From NCBI RefSeq assembly GCF_001043975.1, contig NZ_LABY01000040.1, positions 1 through 53,843 on the forward strand: 53,843 nt of DNA. Reading direction: 5' to 3'. The notes beneath the pieces are model-generated. The model was not told the origin of the DNA, ran no database searches, and saw only the letters and a list, made by a program, of their open reading frames with translations. Source of the DNA: Methylobacterium variabile (GTDB lineage: Bacteria; Pseudomonadota; Alphaproteobacteria; Rhizobiales; Beijerinckiaceae). The translations under genes were made by a program, and so were the position numbers. Positions 1 to 8,481 of the stretch are shown piece after piece. The first letter of the stretch is position 1, and each line of letters opens with the position of its first letter.

Positions 1-188
1 CACGCCCCGCCCCCCTCGGAGCGGGCGCTGGGGGCGTGGGGGCCCCTTTCCCTGCCCGCGGGCTTGCTGGAGCGTTCCCCCCCCCTCATGGCCCCGGTCA
101 CCTCCTCCCCGCGCCCGGGGGCGGGGGTGAGGGGGGGCGCCGGCGGGGGGGCGCGTTCGGCGCCGCGCCGGGGGGCGCAGGTGCTGTT

Positions 189-1301
189 GTGGGCCGCCGG
201 GCTCCGGCCCCGCCGGGGGCCCCCGCCCCTGCCGATCCTCCGGAGCAAGGCGAGGCGCCGCCCCCTCCCCGCCCCGGCACCGCACCGGTCCCAGCCTCGC
301 TCCTCGACACCCTGCTGGCGAACCCGTCCCGGTTCAGCTTCGATGCGGCGGTGGCGGTGATGATGCGTGCGAGCGGGCGTGGCGATCCGGGCGCCGCGAT
401 CCGGTTCGAAGCCGCGCTCGGGCTCGCCTACGTGCCGGGCGACGTCACGTCGGTCCGCCCGGAGCGGAACGGACCCTTCGTGGCGCGCACCGGGATCCTG
501 GGACTGACCGGCCCCGGCGGCGCCCTGCCGCGGCCCTATACAGAGATGGCGAACGGCCAGGCGCGCCAGCGCTCGGCCGCCTTCTCGCGCTTCCTGGATC
601 TCGTTGCGCAGCGGCCGCTCGCGCAGTTCGCGCAGGCGGGGCTGAAGTACCGCCCGCATCGCGCCGCCGACGCCGCGGCCGCCGACAGGGAATCGCCGGA
701 CGATCCCGCCGCGGCCCCTTGCGACGGCATGCGGGAGGCGCTGCTCGCCCTGACCGGCTACGCGGATCCCGGACTGGTCGCGCGTCTCGCGAGCGACAGC
801 GATCCTGTCCTGTACTACTCTGGATTGTTCGCGGCGCGCCCGCGCTCGGCCGGGAGGCTCTCCGCCATCCTGACGGAGTGGCTCGGCCGCCCCGTGGCGG
901 CCGAGCAGTTCGTCGGTGCCTGGGTCGAGATCGGCCGGGAGCAGATGACCATGCTGCCGCGCGCGGGCGTCGGCCAGTTCAACCGCCTCGGCGTCGACGC
1001 CACCGCGGGGGCGCGGGCTTGGGATATCGGGTCGCGGATCCTGCTGCGGGTCGGCCCGCTCGACGAGGCGCAGTTCCGTCAGCTCCTGCCCGGGAGCGCG
1101 CTGCTGACACGGCTGTGTGCCCTCGTCCGGGCCTATCTCGGCGCGGAGGCCGCCGTGATCGTCAATCCCGTCCTGGCCGCCGACGCGGTGCCGCCGCCGG
1201 CCCTGGACGCCGCCGCGCTCTGCCTTCTCGGCTGGACGACCTGGTTGCCGGTGGGGGGCGGCCGGACATCGGACGCCGCGGAGGCGCGGTTCCGGCTCTG
1301 A
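189..1301 (+). CDS. tssG: T6SS baseplate subunit TssG (5' end unreliable)
   Basis: TssG (ImpH family) links the T6SS baseplate wedges with TssF and TssK in the cytoplasm. The readable part starts at LLDTLLANPSRFSFDAAV, matching the usual TssG opening (a leucine-rich helix, then RFxFxxAV). It continues with GILGLTGPGGALPRPYTEM and a C-terminal half containing VGAWVEIGREQMTMLP and LGWTTWLP, both typical of the family. The frame is open from position 36, but everything before about 250 is homopolymer-rich Gly/Pro/Ala coding that looks nothing like TssG. I chose the in-frame GTG at 189, which gives 370 residues against the usual 330-350, but the true start may not be readable. TssF would be expected just upstream. 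Family call is good; start is poor. Confidence 0.75.
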   Translation: MGRRAPAPPGAPAPADPPEQGEAPPPPRPGTAPVPASLLDTLLANPSRFSFDAAVAVMMRASGRGDPGAAIRFEAALGLAYVPGDVTSVRPERNGPFVARTGILGLTGPGGALPRPYTEMANGQARQRSAAFSRFLDLVAQRPLAQFAQAGLKYRPHRAADAAAADRESPDDPAAAPCDGMREALLALTGYADPGLVARLASDSDPVLYYSGLFAARPRSAGRLSAILTEWLGRPVAAEQFVGAWVEIGREQMTMLPRAGVGQFNRLGVDATAGARAWDIGSRILLRVGPLDEAQFRQLLPGSALLTRLCALVRAYLGAEAAVIVNPVLAADAVPPPALDAAALCLLGWTTWLPVGGGRTSDAAEARFRL

Positions 1302-1372
1302 CGCGCTCGAAGACGCGCGGTCGTCACCTGCAGCGGCGGACGTCCACGCGCCCGGCGATGCCGCCGCGAGGA

Positions 1373-3970
1373 TCAGCCGCGGCGCGCGGCCTGGAAGCGG
1401 CGCCCTACTCCCGGGCGTTCCAGGCGGCTGCGGCCGATCTCGGTCAGCGGCACGTCGCCCACGGCGCCGAGATAGCGCGACAGCACCGCCACGAGCGCGT
1501 TCGGGGAATAGGGCCGGCGCACCACGCCCGCCACGCCCGCCGCCGTCAGCGTCTTGCCATCCACGAATTCAACGGCGGCGGCCGAGAGCAGGATCGGACA
1601 GGTGACGAAGCGTGACGCCTGCCGGGCGAAGGCCAGACCCGGCGCGGCGGCGAGCTGGCTCTCCACCAGGATCAGGTCGAAGCGCTCCGGGGCGGCGCGC
1701 AGGGCCGACAGCGCCGCCTCGGGCTCCACGAACCCGATCGGCTCGAAGCCCAGCGCCGCCAGCATCTCCTCGTCCTCCACGATCCCGGCGCGGCTGTGCC
1801 CGACGAGCATCAGCGTGCCGCCGGTGGCTGCGACGCTGGGGTCGGCCTCGGGCGGGGCGACCACCGGCAGCCAGACCTCGAAGGTACTGCCCTCGCCCGG
1901 CGCGCTGCGCACGTCGAAGGCGCCGCCGCGTTCCTCCACGAACTCGAAGGCCGTCGCCAGACCGAGCCCGGTGCCGGTCGGGCGGGTGGTGAAGAACGGC
2001 TCGAAGATGCGCGCCCGGGTCGCCTCATCCATCCCGCGGCCGGCATCGACGACGCAGAGCCGTGCGTAGGGGCCGGGCCGCAGCGTGCCGTGCGAGAGCC
2101 TGCGCACGCCCGTGACGCCGACCGCAGCCATGTGCACGCCGACCACCGCTCCCGGATCCGAGGCCTGGGCAGCGTTCCGGATCAGGTTGTGGACCACCTG
2201 CTGCAGCTGGGCGGCCTCGCCCCGGACCAGCGCTCCGCCGGTGGTGCCTTCGAGCCGGATCGCGACCGGCTCGGCCATCGAGCTCCGGATCTGGGCGAGC
2301 GTCTCGCCGACGACGACGTCGAGGGAACTCGTGTGCCAGCTCGATGTCCCGCGGCGGCCGAAATCCAGGATCTGGCCTGTGATCTCGCGGGCGCGCCCGC
2401 CGGCCTGGATCAGCAGATCGATCTGGCGTGCGGCACGGGTGCCGGGCGCAAGGGTCTCGGCCGCGATCTCGGCATGACCCAGGATGACGTTGAGCACGTT
2501 GTTGATGTTGTGCGCGACGCCGCTCGTGAAGATGCCGATCGTCTCCAGCCTCTGCGCCCTGCGCAAGGCCGCCTCGGTCTCGCGGTGACGCTCCGAGGTA
2601 TGCTGGCGTTCGAGCGCGGCGCTGAAGACGCCGCCGATGACCTGCAGCATGCCGCGCGAGCGGCGCAGCCAGGGTTGCAGCGGACCGGTCGAGCGCTCGT
2701 AGCAGAGCAGACCGACGACCTGATCTCCCCGGCGCAGGCGCGTGCAGCCCCACGAGACGACGCCGCGCGCCGCGAGCTGGTCCCGCAAGGCTCCCGGAGC
2801 GCCGCCGTTCCTCACCTCGATGGTGATGGGGTCGTGCGGCCAGGCGAGGATGTCCGGGATCATCGCGCGCTGGGCGCAGGGCCAGCCGGACGGCTCCGGC
2901 AGGCCGGATCGCGACCAGAGATGGGCCTTCTCGTCGGCCTCAAGGCTGAGGACGTAGCCGTGATCGAGCCCCGCCGCCGCCCCGATGATGGCCAGGACCT
3001 CCTCGATGCGCGAGGTGGCTTCCTCAGGCTGGGCGGCGAGGAACCGGTTGCAGGCCTGCGCGATCACGCGTTGGAAGCGCACCATCCGCGTGAGGTTGCG
3101 TGCGGCGCTGCGGACCTGAAGCCCGAGCAGCCCGAGCAGCGCGAGGGCGGTGAGCGAGAGGGCGAGGCGGTCGCGAACCGCGAGGGCTTGGCGGGCGGCG
3201 CGGTCGGCGTGGTGGGCGGTGATCAGCGCGTCCCGCTGCGGCTCGCTCGACGCCGTCGGCAGAGCGCGGCTGAGGGCGTCGACGCCGGGCAGAAGCTCCA
3301 CCAGCGCGCGTCCGTGGCGGCGCACGCGTCCGATCTCCCTGTCGTCGCCGGAGAGGTCCTGGTCGGGCGGGACCAGCTGCTCCATCCGTCGGCGGAAGGC
3401 GTCGAGGCGCGGCTGCGTTGGATCGCGCGCCAGGGCGCCCGCTTCACTCGGCAGCACCTCCAGAAGCGGGACGAGGCGTGGATCGAGGCCGGTCATCCGC
3501 TCGCCCAGCGCATCGAAATAGGCGAGAGCCGCCTGGACCGGTGCATTGGCGGAACGGAAGCGCTCGGCCGCCCGGATCTCGTCCCCGACGGCGACCGCGA
3601 CGGCCCGCAGCTCGCGTGCCCCGTGCGGCCGCGCCGCTTCCACGGCGGCGAGCGATGCTCTCAGGGACACGATCCGCGTCGTGAGCAGCCCGTCGCCGTG
3701 CACCAATCCGCCACGGGCCCGGAGGACCTCGTAGTGCAGCTGGGCCTCCGCGAGCCCGACGGCGTCGATGCTTCGACGAACCTCGATATCCTCGTCCGCG
3801 GGGGCCTCGATCCCGCTCAGCATCAGCCATGTCAGGGCAATCGCCAGGACGGAGCCGCCGACCGCCGCTCGGCCGGCCCATCCCGCACGATCCCCGGCCA
3901 TCCGCGCCGCGCGGCGGTGGCGCCGCTCGGGCGGGGCACGGTCGGGTCCGTCCGGCCGCCGCGCGTGCAT
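1373..3970 (-). CDS. VirA-like hybrid sensor histidine kinase with degenerate receiver
   Basis: Inner-membrane sensor kinase of about 865 residues. Order: membrane segment near residues 34-54, a helical periplasmic region to about 268, a second membrane segment (about 269-285), a GAF-like domain (about 306-456), then the kinase core with phospho-acceptor His487 in GVAHNINNVLNVILGHAEIA. The ATP-binding domain has NLIRNAAQAS (N box), DAGRGMDEATR (G1), IFEPFFTT (F box) and GTGLGLAT (G2). A receiver-like domain ends the protein, but its phosphorylatable Asp position reads Glu (LILVESQL). Size and layout match VirA and the kinase at 15415-17883. A VirG-like regulator lies at 13063. The frame extends to a TTG at 4006; I prefer ATG 3970, but no ribosome site decides it. 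Confidence 0.82.
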   Translation of the reverse strand: MHARRPDGPDRAPPERRHRRAARMAGDRAGWAGRAAVGGSVLAIALTWLMLSGIEAPADEDIEVRRSIDAVGLAEAQLHYEVLRARGGLVHGDGLLTTRIVSLRASLAAVEAARPHGARELRAVAVAVGDEIRAAERFRSANAPVQAALAYFDALGERMTGLDPRLVPLLEVLPSEAGALARDPTQPRLDAFRRRMEQLVPPDQDLSGDDREIGRVRRHGRALVELLPGVDALSRALPTASSEPQRDALITAHHADRAARQALAVRDRLALSLTALALLGLLGLQVRSAARNLTRMVRFQRVIAQACNRFLAAQPEEATSRIEEVLAIIGAAAGLDHGYVLSLEADEKAHLWSRSGLPEPSGWPCAQRAMIPDILAWPHDPITIEVRNGGAPGALRDQLAARGVVSWGCTRLRRGDQVVGLLCYERSTGPLQPWLRRSRGMLQVIGGVFSAALERQHTSERHRETEAALRRAQRLETIGIFTSGVAHNINNVLNVILGHAEIAAETLAPGTRAARQIDLLIQAGGRAREITGQILDFGRRGTSSWHTSSLDVVVGETLAQIRSSMAEPVAIRLEGTTGGALVRGEAAQLQQVVHNLIRNAAQASDPGAVVGVHMAAVGVTGVRRLSHGTLRPGPYARLCVVDAGRGMDEATRARIFEPFFTTRPTGTGLGLATAFEFVEERGGAFDVRSAPGEGSTFEVWLPVVAPPEADPSVAATGGTLMLVGHSRAGIVEDEEMLAALGFEPIGFVEPEAALSALRAAPERFDLILVESQLAAAPGLAFARQASRFVTCPILLSAAAVEFVDGKTLTAAGVAGVVRRPYSPNALVAVLSRYLGAVGDVPLTEIGRSRLERPGVGRRFQAARRG

Positions 3971-4571
3971 TCCGAGGATCACCGGGTCGCGATCCGGCCG
4001 CCGCAAGGCCGGCGCGGCCCCCGCCCCGGATCGCGGGCAATCCTCCGGACCACGGCGATGCGCGATCCATCGGCAACCTCCTCGACGCCGCGCGTCGAGG
4101 GCTGCCGCTGATCGTTTGCAGGCGGGTGTGAGGATCGAGAGATGTCGCGCAGCCTGCGCCGAACCATGACTGGCTCCGGTGCGTCGGGAACGGGCGGCAC
4201 GATGCCGATCCCGGTCGCGGCCTCATCGGTGTCCCCGAACGCCGCCAGGATGAGGCGCTTCTATAGATCGAGAAGATCATGAGCGTCCATCGAGCGACCG
4301 TTACAGATGAAACACTCGCTACATCAATCGGTAATACGTGAATTATAGCCTGCATCTTGTGACGGTCTAACCCTGGTATTCTGACGGTGACGAAGGCGTT
4401 CTTGCAGACATGCTCTGGCTGCTTTCAGAAGCCGGTTTGTGCGTCCATGACGGGCGAGGCGCGTCGCATCGGTCCGGAGCGGCACGCCGTCTCGGTCCGG
4501 CGCTCCGGCCGGCCATCGTTCCGTCCTCCTTGCCTCACGGCGGCGGAGCCCGATCAAGCCGGGTCGAGCCG
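3971..4571. other. Intergenic region with an AT-rich patch
   Basis: About 600 bases between the divergent kinase and the secreted-protein operon. Most is GC-rich without a credible gene. Positions 4260-4400 are clearly AT-richer than their surroundings and are the likely promoter area for the rightward operon and possibly the leftward kinase. I cannot assign -35/-10 boxes with confidence. Confidence 0.4.
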
Positions 4572-5018
4572 ATGACGGCGCGTGGCCGCGCGCGGCTGCT
4601 CTCGGCGCTCGCCGCCGCCGTCGCTCCAGCCTGGGCCGATGCGGCCGGACATAGGGTGGCCGGACATAGGGTGGCCGGACCTGGGGCAGCCGGACCTGGG
4701 GCGACTGGATCCGGGACGGCCCGATCGTCCCGGGGCTTCCGCATCGCGCACGGGATCTATCTGTCGGATTCGGTGGCGGTCTCGCTGCAGCCGGACGGCG
4801 CCTATCGGGTCGAGGAACTCGGCGGGAGCCGGATCGCCCGGGGCCGCTACGCGGCAGGGGCGGATCTCCTCACTTTCGTGGCCGGCCAGGGCGATGTCGG
4901 GCGCACGCGTTTCCCACTGAAGTGCCGTGTCGCCGGCATGTATGGCGGCTTTCGTGTCGGCGCCGGGCAGCCGGCATGCAGGGCCTTCGAAGGGCTCTCC
5001 TTCAGGAGAGCGAATTGA
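4572..5018 (+). CDS. Secreted hypothetical protein with short Ala/Gly/His repeats
   Basis: 148-residue product from ATG 4572; the frame is open further upstream, but this start places a signal peptide (MTARGRARLLSALAAAVAPAWADA) at the N terminus. About five near-copies of a five-residue unit (GHRVA, GPGAA) follow, encoded by a 15-bp tandem repeat at about 4642-4716. The C-terminal 90 residues have alternating hydrophobic strands (GIYLSDSVAVSLQPDGAYRV) and three cysteines, suggesting a small periplasmic beta domain. It is the first gene of an eleven-gene operon, and its stop codon overlaps the TTG start of the kinase gene. I do not recognise the family. Confidence 0.6.
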   Translation: MTARGRARLLSALAAAVAPAWADAAGHRVAGHRVAGPGAAGPGATGSGTARSSRGFRIAHGIYLSDSVAVSLQPDGAYRVEELGGSRIARGRYAAGADLLTFVAGQGDVGRTRFPLKCRVAGMYGGFRVGAGQPACRAFEGLSFRRAN

Positions 5019-7096
5019 CGAATTTCGACGATACGGGCCGCTTCGGGGGCCATTCCGAGAAAGTGTCGCGGACGGTGCCTGCGCCGGCGTCCAGGCGGAG
5101 CGCGAGGAGAGGCTCGGCGAAGAACGCCCCCGCTGCGGTCCCGGCTGACCCCGCGACTCCCGCGGGCGAGGACTCCCACGTCGCGGCCCTGCCGCGCGGC
5201 ACGATGCTGTTCGAGTACAGGATCGATGCGATTCTCGGGTCCGGCGGATTCGGCATCACCTACCTCGCCCACGACACGCTGCTGGACGAGCCGGTGGCCA
5301 TCAAGGAGTTCTTCCCGAGCTTCACGGCGGTGCGGACCAGCGACCGATCGGCCCGGGCCCGTTCCAGCCGCGACGCGGCGGCATTCGGGCAGGGCGTCGA
5401 GTCCTTCCTCGAAGAGGCGCGCATCATCGCGCGCTTCCGGCATCCCAACATCATGCAGGTGCGCCGCTACTTCGAGGCGCACGGCACCGGCTACATGGTG
5501 CTGGAATTCGTTCACGGCCGGTCTCTCGAGGCGGCGCTCGCCGAGGGGGCGATGCCGGAGCCGGCGGTTCACCGGATGCTCCTCGGCATCCTGGACGGCT
5601 TGTCCGTGCTGCACGAGCAGGCGATCCTGCACCGTGACCTGAAGCCCCGGAACGTCATCCTGCGTCCGAGCGGGAGCCCGGTTCTCATCGATTTCGGGGC
5701 CGCCCGCGACTTCGATCTCCGGCACGGCGCCACCGTCACGCAGATCGTCTCGCCGAACTACTCCGCGCCGGAGCAGTACGGGGTCGGCGGACAGCAGGGT
5801 CCGTGGTCGGATTTCTACGGGCTCGGTGCGATCCTGTACCGCGCGGTGACCGGCACGGTTCCGATCGACGCCCTGCGACGGCTCAGAACGGATTCGCTCG
5901 AGCCCGCGAGCCGCGTGGCGGCAGGCCGCTACGATCCCGCCCTGCTGAGCCTCGTCGACGCGCTTCTGGCGATCGAACCGGACCGGCGCCCGAACTCGGT
6001 CGACGCCATCCGGACCATGCTGGAGCCGTCTCCGCACTGGCCCGCCGCCGCGGCTCGTGCCGGGGAGGTCGACGGATCCGCGCGCAGCCGGATCGCGGCC
6101 CGTGGGACCGGCGCCCGCGCGGCGTCCGGCAAGCGATCCGCGGTGCTGGGCCTCGCGGCTCTCGCCGTCGCGCTGGTCGGCGGATCCGGCCTCTGGCTCG
6201 TGACCCGCCCGGCCGACGCACCGAAGGAGGCTGCGCAGGACGCCCGGATGAACGAGGAGACCGGGCCCCGCCGGCCCGAGGCCCGGCAGGCGAGCAGCCC
6301 GATGCCCGAAGCCGCCGGCCCTGCGAAGCCGCCGGCGACCGGTCGGCGCGAGGCGGGGCGGCCGGTCGACCTGCGGCCGGGGATGTCCTTCAAGGATTGC
6401 CCGACCTGTCCGACCATGGTCGTGCTTCCGCCCGGCTCGTTCCAGATGGGGTCGGCGGATGGCCGTCCCGACGAGCGGCCGGTGCACAGGGTCACCTTCG
6501 CGACCGCCCTGGCGATCGGCCAGCGAGAGGTGACGCAGCGCGAATGGGACGCCTGCGTGACCGCCGGGGCCTGCGAGTCCCGCCTCGGCAACGCGGCGCG
6601 CGGCGACGATCCGGTGATCAATCTGAGCTGGCTCGACACGCAGAGCTATCTCGCGTGGCTGTCCGGCACGACCGGCCAGAGCTACCGCCTCCCGAGCGAG
6701 GCCGAGTGGGAATACGCCGCCCGCGGTGGGACCACCGAGGCCTTCTGGTGGGGCAGCAGCGCCGGCAGCGATCACGCCAACTGCGCCGTCTGCTCCGTCA
6801 AGGCGAGCGGGGCGCCAACCCCGGCCGGGAGCTTTCCCTCCAATCCGTTCGGGCTCTACGACACCGCCGGCAATGCCGCCGAGTGGGTCCAGGATTGCTG
6901 GACCCCCGACTACACGGCGGCCTCTGCCGACGGGAAGGCTGCGGAGACGCTCGGCTGCCCGCAACGCGTCGTGCGGGGCGGCAGCTTCGTCAACGACGCT
7001 CGCTATCTGCGCTCGGCCTCCCGCTACCGGTACGAGGCGACGGTTCCCTACTACGCCCACGGCTTCCGCGTCGCGGCCGAGGTCGGACGCCGATGA
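5015..7096 (+). CDS. Ser/Thr protein kinase fused to a formylglycine-enzyme-like domain (PpkA-type)
   Basis: 693-residue membrane kinase. The Hanks-type domain shows the glycine loop (LGSGGFG, 74-80), the ATP lysine (VAIKEF, K97), the catalytic loop (HRDLKPRN, 206-213), DFG (226-228) and APEQ (251-254). One membrane segment lies near 375-396. Residues 466-690 form an FGE-sulfatase/SUMF1-like domain (QMGS, YRLPSEAEWEYAARGGT, LYDTAGNAAEWV, VVRGGSF, HGFRVA), expected in the periplasm. Kinase-FGE fusions occur in T6SS threonine-phosphorylation pathways, where they act on FHA proteins and are opposed by PP2C; both partners are in this window. I chose the TTG at 5015 because AGGAG precedes it by 6 bases and it overlaps the upstream stop. 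The frame itself opens at 4922. Confidence 0.88.
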   Translation: MTNFDDTGRFGGHSEKVSRTVPAPASRRSARRGSAKNAPAAVPADPATPAGEDSHVAALPRGTMLFEYRIDAILGSGGFGITYLAHDTLLDEPVAIKEFFPSFTAVRTSDRSARARSSRDAAAFGQGVESFLEEARIIARFRHPNIMQVRRYFEAHGTGYMVLEFVHGRSLEAALAEGAMPEPAVHRMLLGILDGLSVLHEQAILHRDLKPRNVILRPSGSPVLIDFGAARDFDLRHGATVTQIVSPNYSAPEQYGVGGQQGPWSDFYGLGAILYRAVTGTVPIDALRRLRTDSLEPASRVAAGRYDPALLSLVDALLAIEPDRRPNSVDAIRTMLEPSPHWPAAAARAGEVDGSARSRIAARGTGARAASGKRSAVLGLAALAVALVGGSGLWLVTRPADAPKEAAQDARMNEETGPRRPEARQASSPMPEAAGPAKPPATGRREAGRPVDLRPGMSFKDCPTCPTMVVLPPGSFQMGSADGRPDERPVHRVTFATALAIGQREVTQREWDACVTAGACESRLGNAARGDDPVINLSWLDTQSYLAWLSGTTGQSYRLPSEAEWEYAARGGTTEAFWWGSSAGSDHANCAVCSVKASGAPTPAGSFPSNPFGLYDTAGNAAEWVQDCWTPDYTAASADGKAAETLGCPQRVVRGGSFVNDARYLRSASRYRYEATVPYYAHGFRVAAEVGRR

Positions 7097-7131
7097 CGGG
7101 CGGGCTCGCGCGACTGGCGGAAGGTGTGCCC

Positions 7132-7626
7132 ATGACGCGATCGAAGACGGCACGGTGGACGGGGCTGATCGCGGCCATCCTCGCGGTTCTCCCGGCCGTT
7201 CCCCTGACAGCCTCCTCCGCCTCCGCACAGAACGCAGAGCGCCGGACCTACGTGCTCTCCGGCGAACTCCGGCGGGACCTCGACGCCCATCAGTTCGACG
7301 CGGCGCAGTACGAGGGCGCCGTCACCGGCATCGCCGAGGGCCTCGCCTCCGGGGATCTCGCGCGGGTGCTCGACCGCGCCACGCCAACGATCCGCGTGAC
7401 GGACGGGGACAGGAACACGATCGTCGCCAAGGACCGGCTCGGGGCGCTGGGCGACAAGCTCCTGAAGAGCGCGGGCCTGCGGGACGACGTCATGGACGAC
7501 AGCCAGACGATCGTGCGCGGCGACGAGATCGGTCTGGCGCGGGGCATCTTCTGGATCAGCCAGGCCTGCCTCGATCAGGCCTGCACGCAAAAAAAAATTT
7601 CGCTGGTGACGATCAACCTGCCGTGA
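7132..7626 (+). CDS. Secreted NTF2-like hypothetical protein ending just after an A9 run
   Basis: 164 residues with a clear signal peptide (MTRSKTARWTGLIAAILAVL, cleavage after SASA). The mature part, a helical opening (GAVTGIAEGLASGDLARVLD) followed by strands ending in ISLVTINLP, resembles a small NTF2-like fold; this is my reading of the pattern. GGCGGAAGG lies about 9 bases before ATG 7132. An alternative ATG at 7093 overlaps the kinase stop. Nine adenines at 7589-7597 sit ten codons before the stop, and the stop overlaps the next start (TGATG). Sitting directly before a lysozyme gene, it could be a periplasmic immunity protein or, through frameshifting, the export leader of the lysozyme. 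Neither role is proven. Confidence 0.65.
   Translation: MTRSKTARWTGLIAAILAVLPAVPLTASSASAQNAERRTYVLSGELRRDLDAHQFDAAQYEGAVTGIAEGLASGDLARVLDRATPTIRVTDGDRNTIVAKDRLGALGDKLLKSAGLRDDVMDDSQTIVRGDEIGLARGIFWISQACLDQACTQKKISLVTINLP
7589..7597 (+). promoter_or_regulatory. A9 slippery run, candidate programmed frameshift site
   Basis: Nine A's followed by TTT in otherwise very GC-rich coding DNA. In the upstream gene the codons are CAA AAA AAA ATT, a perfect A AAA AAA slippery heptamer. A -1 ribosomal shift, or one extra A added by RNA polymerase, enters the lysozyme frame, which stays open through its ATG at 7626 and yields a fused product of about 400 residues. A one-base sequencing error in the run would look the same. 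Confidence 0.45.
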
Positions 7627-8339
7627 TGCTGGCCGCGAACACCGACAGGCCGTCGGCAGGCCCCGCGCCACCGCCCGTGACCGGCGATGTCGACGAACTG
7701 ACCGACCGGCTGAAGAACCTGCTGATCTTCGAGGAGGGGCGCGTCGTGCTGCGCAACGGCCTGCACGTCGCCTACCGCGACAGCAAAGGCATCGCCACGA
7801 TCGGCTACGGCTTCAACCTGGAGGCCGGCGCGACGAGCGTCCTGCGCAGCGTCACGCCGAAGGCGGCCGGCGAACTCATCGCCAGGACGGCCTTTCTGAC
7901 CGAGGCCGAGGCGCAAGCGCTGCTGCTCGTCTCCGAGACCGCGGCCCTGCGGGGCGTCCGCTCCGTCTTCCCGGACTTCTCGGCCATCAACCTTCCCCGG
8001 CAGGTCGTGCTGGCCGCGATGGTCTACCAGATGGGCCAGGGGGGCTTCGGCCGCTTCCAGCGCCTGATCGGCGCCGTGAAGGCACGCGACTGGGCCACCG
8101 CCGTCGATTCGATGGAAAACTCCAAGTGGTGCCGAATCGACTCTCCCCTGCGGGCCCGCCGCATGAGCGCGGCGATGCGGGACGGCACCTTCCCGGCCTC
8201 CGCCGTGCGCAGCCCACCGGGCCAGCGCTTCGCCGTCCCGGATCTGAGGGCCCTGTCCGGTGTCCCGGAGAAATCGCAGGCCGCACCGCCGGCGGCCATG
8301 CGGGGGCGGCGCCAACCCTGGCCGTTCGACAACGAGTGA
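7626..8339 (+). CDS. T4-type lysozyme (GH24 muramidase), candidate T6SS effector
   Basis: 237-residue protein that would cleave the MurNAc-GlcNAc bonds of peptidoglycan. Aligned by eye to phage T4 lysozyme, the catalytic Glu-8aa-Asp-5aa-Thr triad is present as E37 (FEEG), D52 (YRDSKG) and T58 (IATIGYG), with a six-residue insertion between Glu and Asp. The helical lobe is also recognisable (MVYQMGQGGFGRF, SKWCRIDSPLRARRM). It has no signal peptide of its own. The ATG overlaps the upstream stop by one base. The C-terminal tail (about 190-237) is proline-rich and not part of the enzyme. In a T6SS operon it could be a cell-wall-attacking effector or a local cell-wall remodeller. The enzyme class is well supported; the role is inferred. 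Confidence 0.85.
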   Translation: MLAANTDRPSAGPAPPPVTGDVDELTDRLKNLLIFEEGRVVLRNGLHVAYRDSKGIATIGYGFNLEAGATSVLRSVTPKAAGELIARTAFLTEAEAQALLLVSETAALRGVRSVFPDFSAINLPRQVVLAAMVYQMGQGGFGRFQRLIGAVKARDWATAVDSMENSKWCRIDSPLRARRMSAAMRDGTFPASAVRSPPGQRFAVPDLRALSGVPEKSQAAPPAAMRGRRQPWPFDNE

Positions 8340-8481
8340 GGATCGCGTGGAGAGGATCAGTGCCGAACCGAGACGTCTCCGGGCCCTGTCGGCGGCGCTC
8401 CCCCGGCTGACAGCAACGTCCCACGATGCCCGTGCATCGGGCCGTGGGCCCATCGCGAATTCTCGACGTGACGCCAAAGGC

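Noticed and set aside
1796..4111. Long forward open frame opposite the VirA-like kinase
   Set aside because: Composition is shadow-like; the reverse strand carries intact kinase motifs over the same bases.
5803..7092. Upstream extension of the 7132 gene inside the kinase-FGE gene
   Set aside because: The extension is out-of-frame text of the kinase gene; the signal peptide and ribosome site place the start at 7132 (or 7093).
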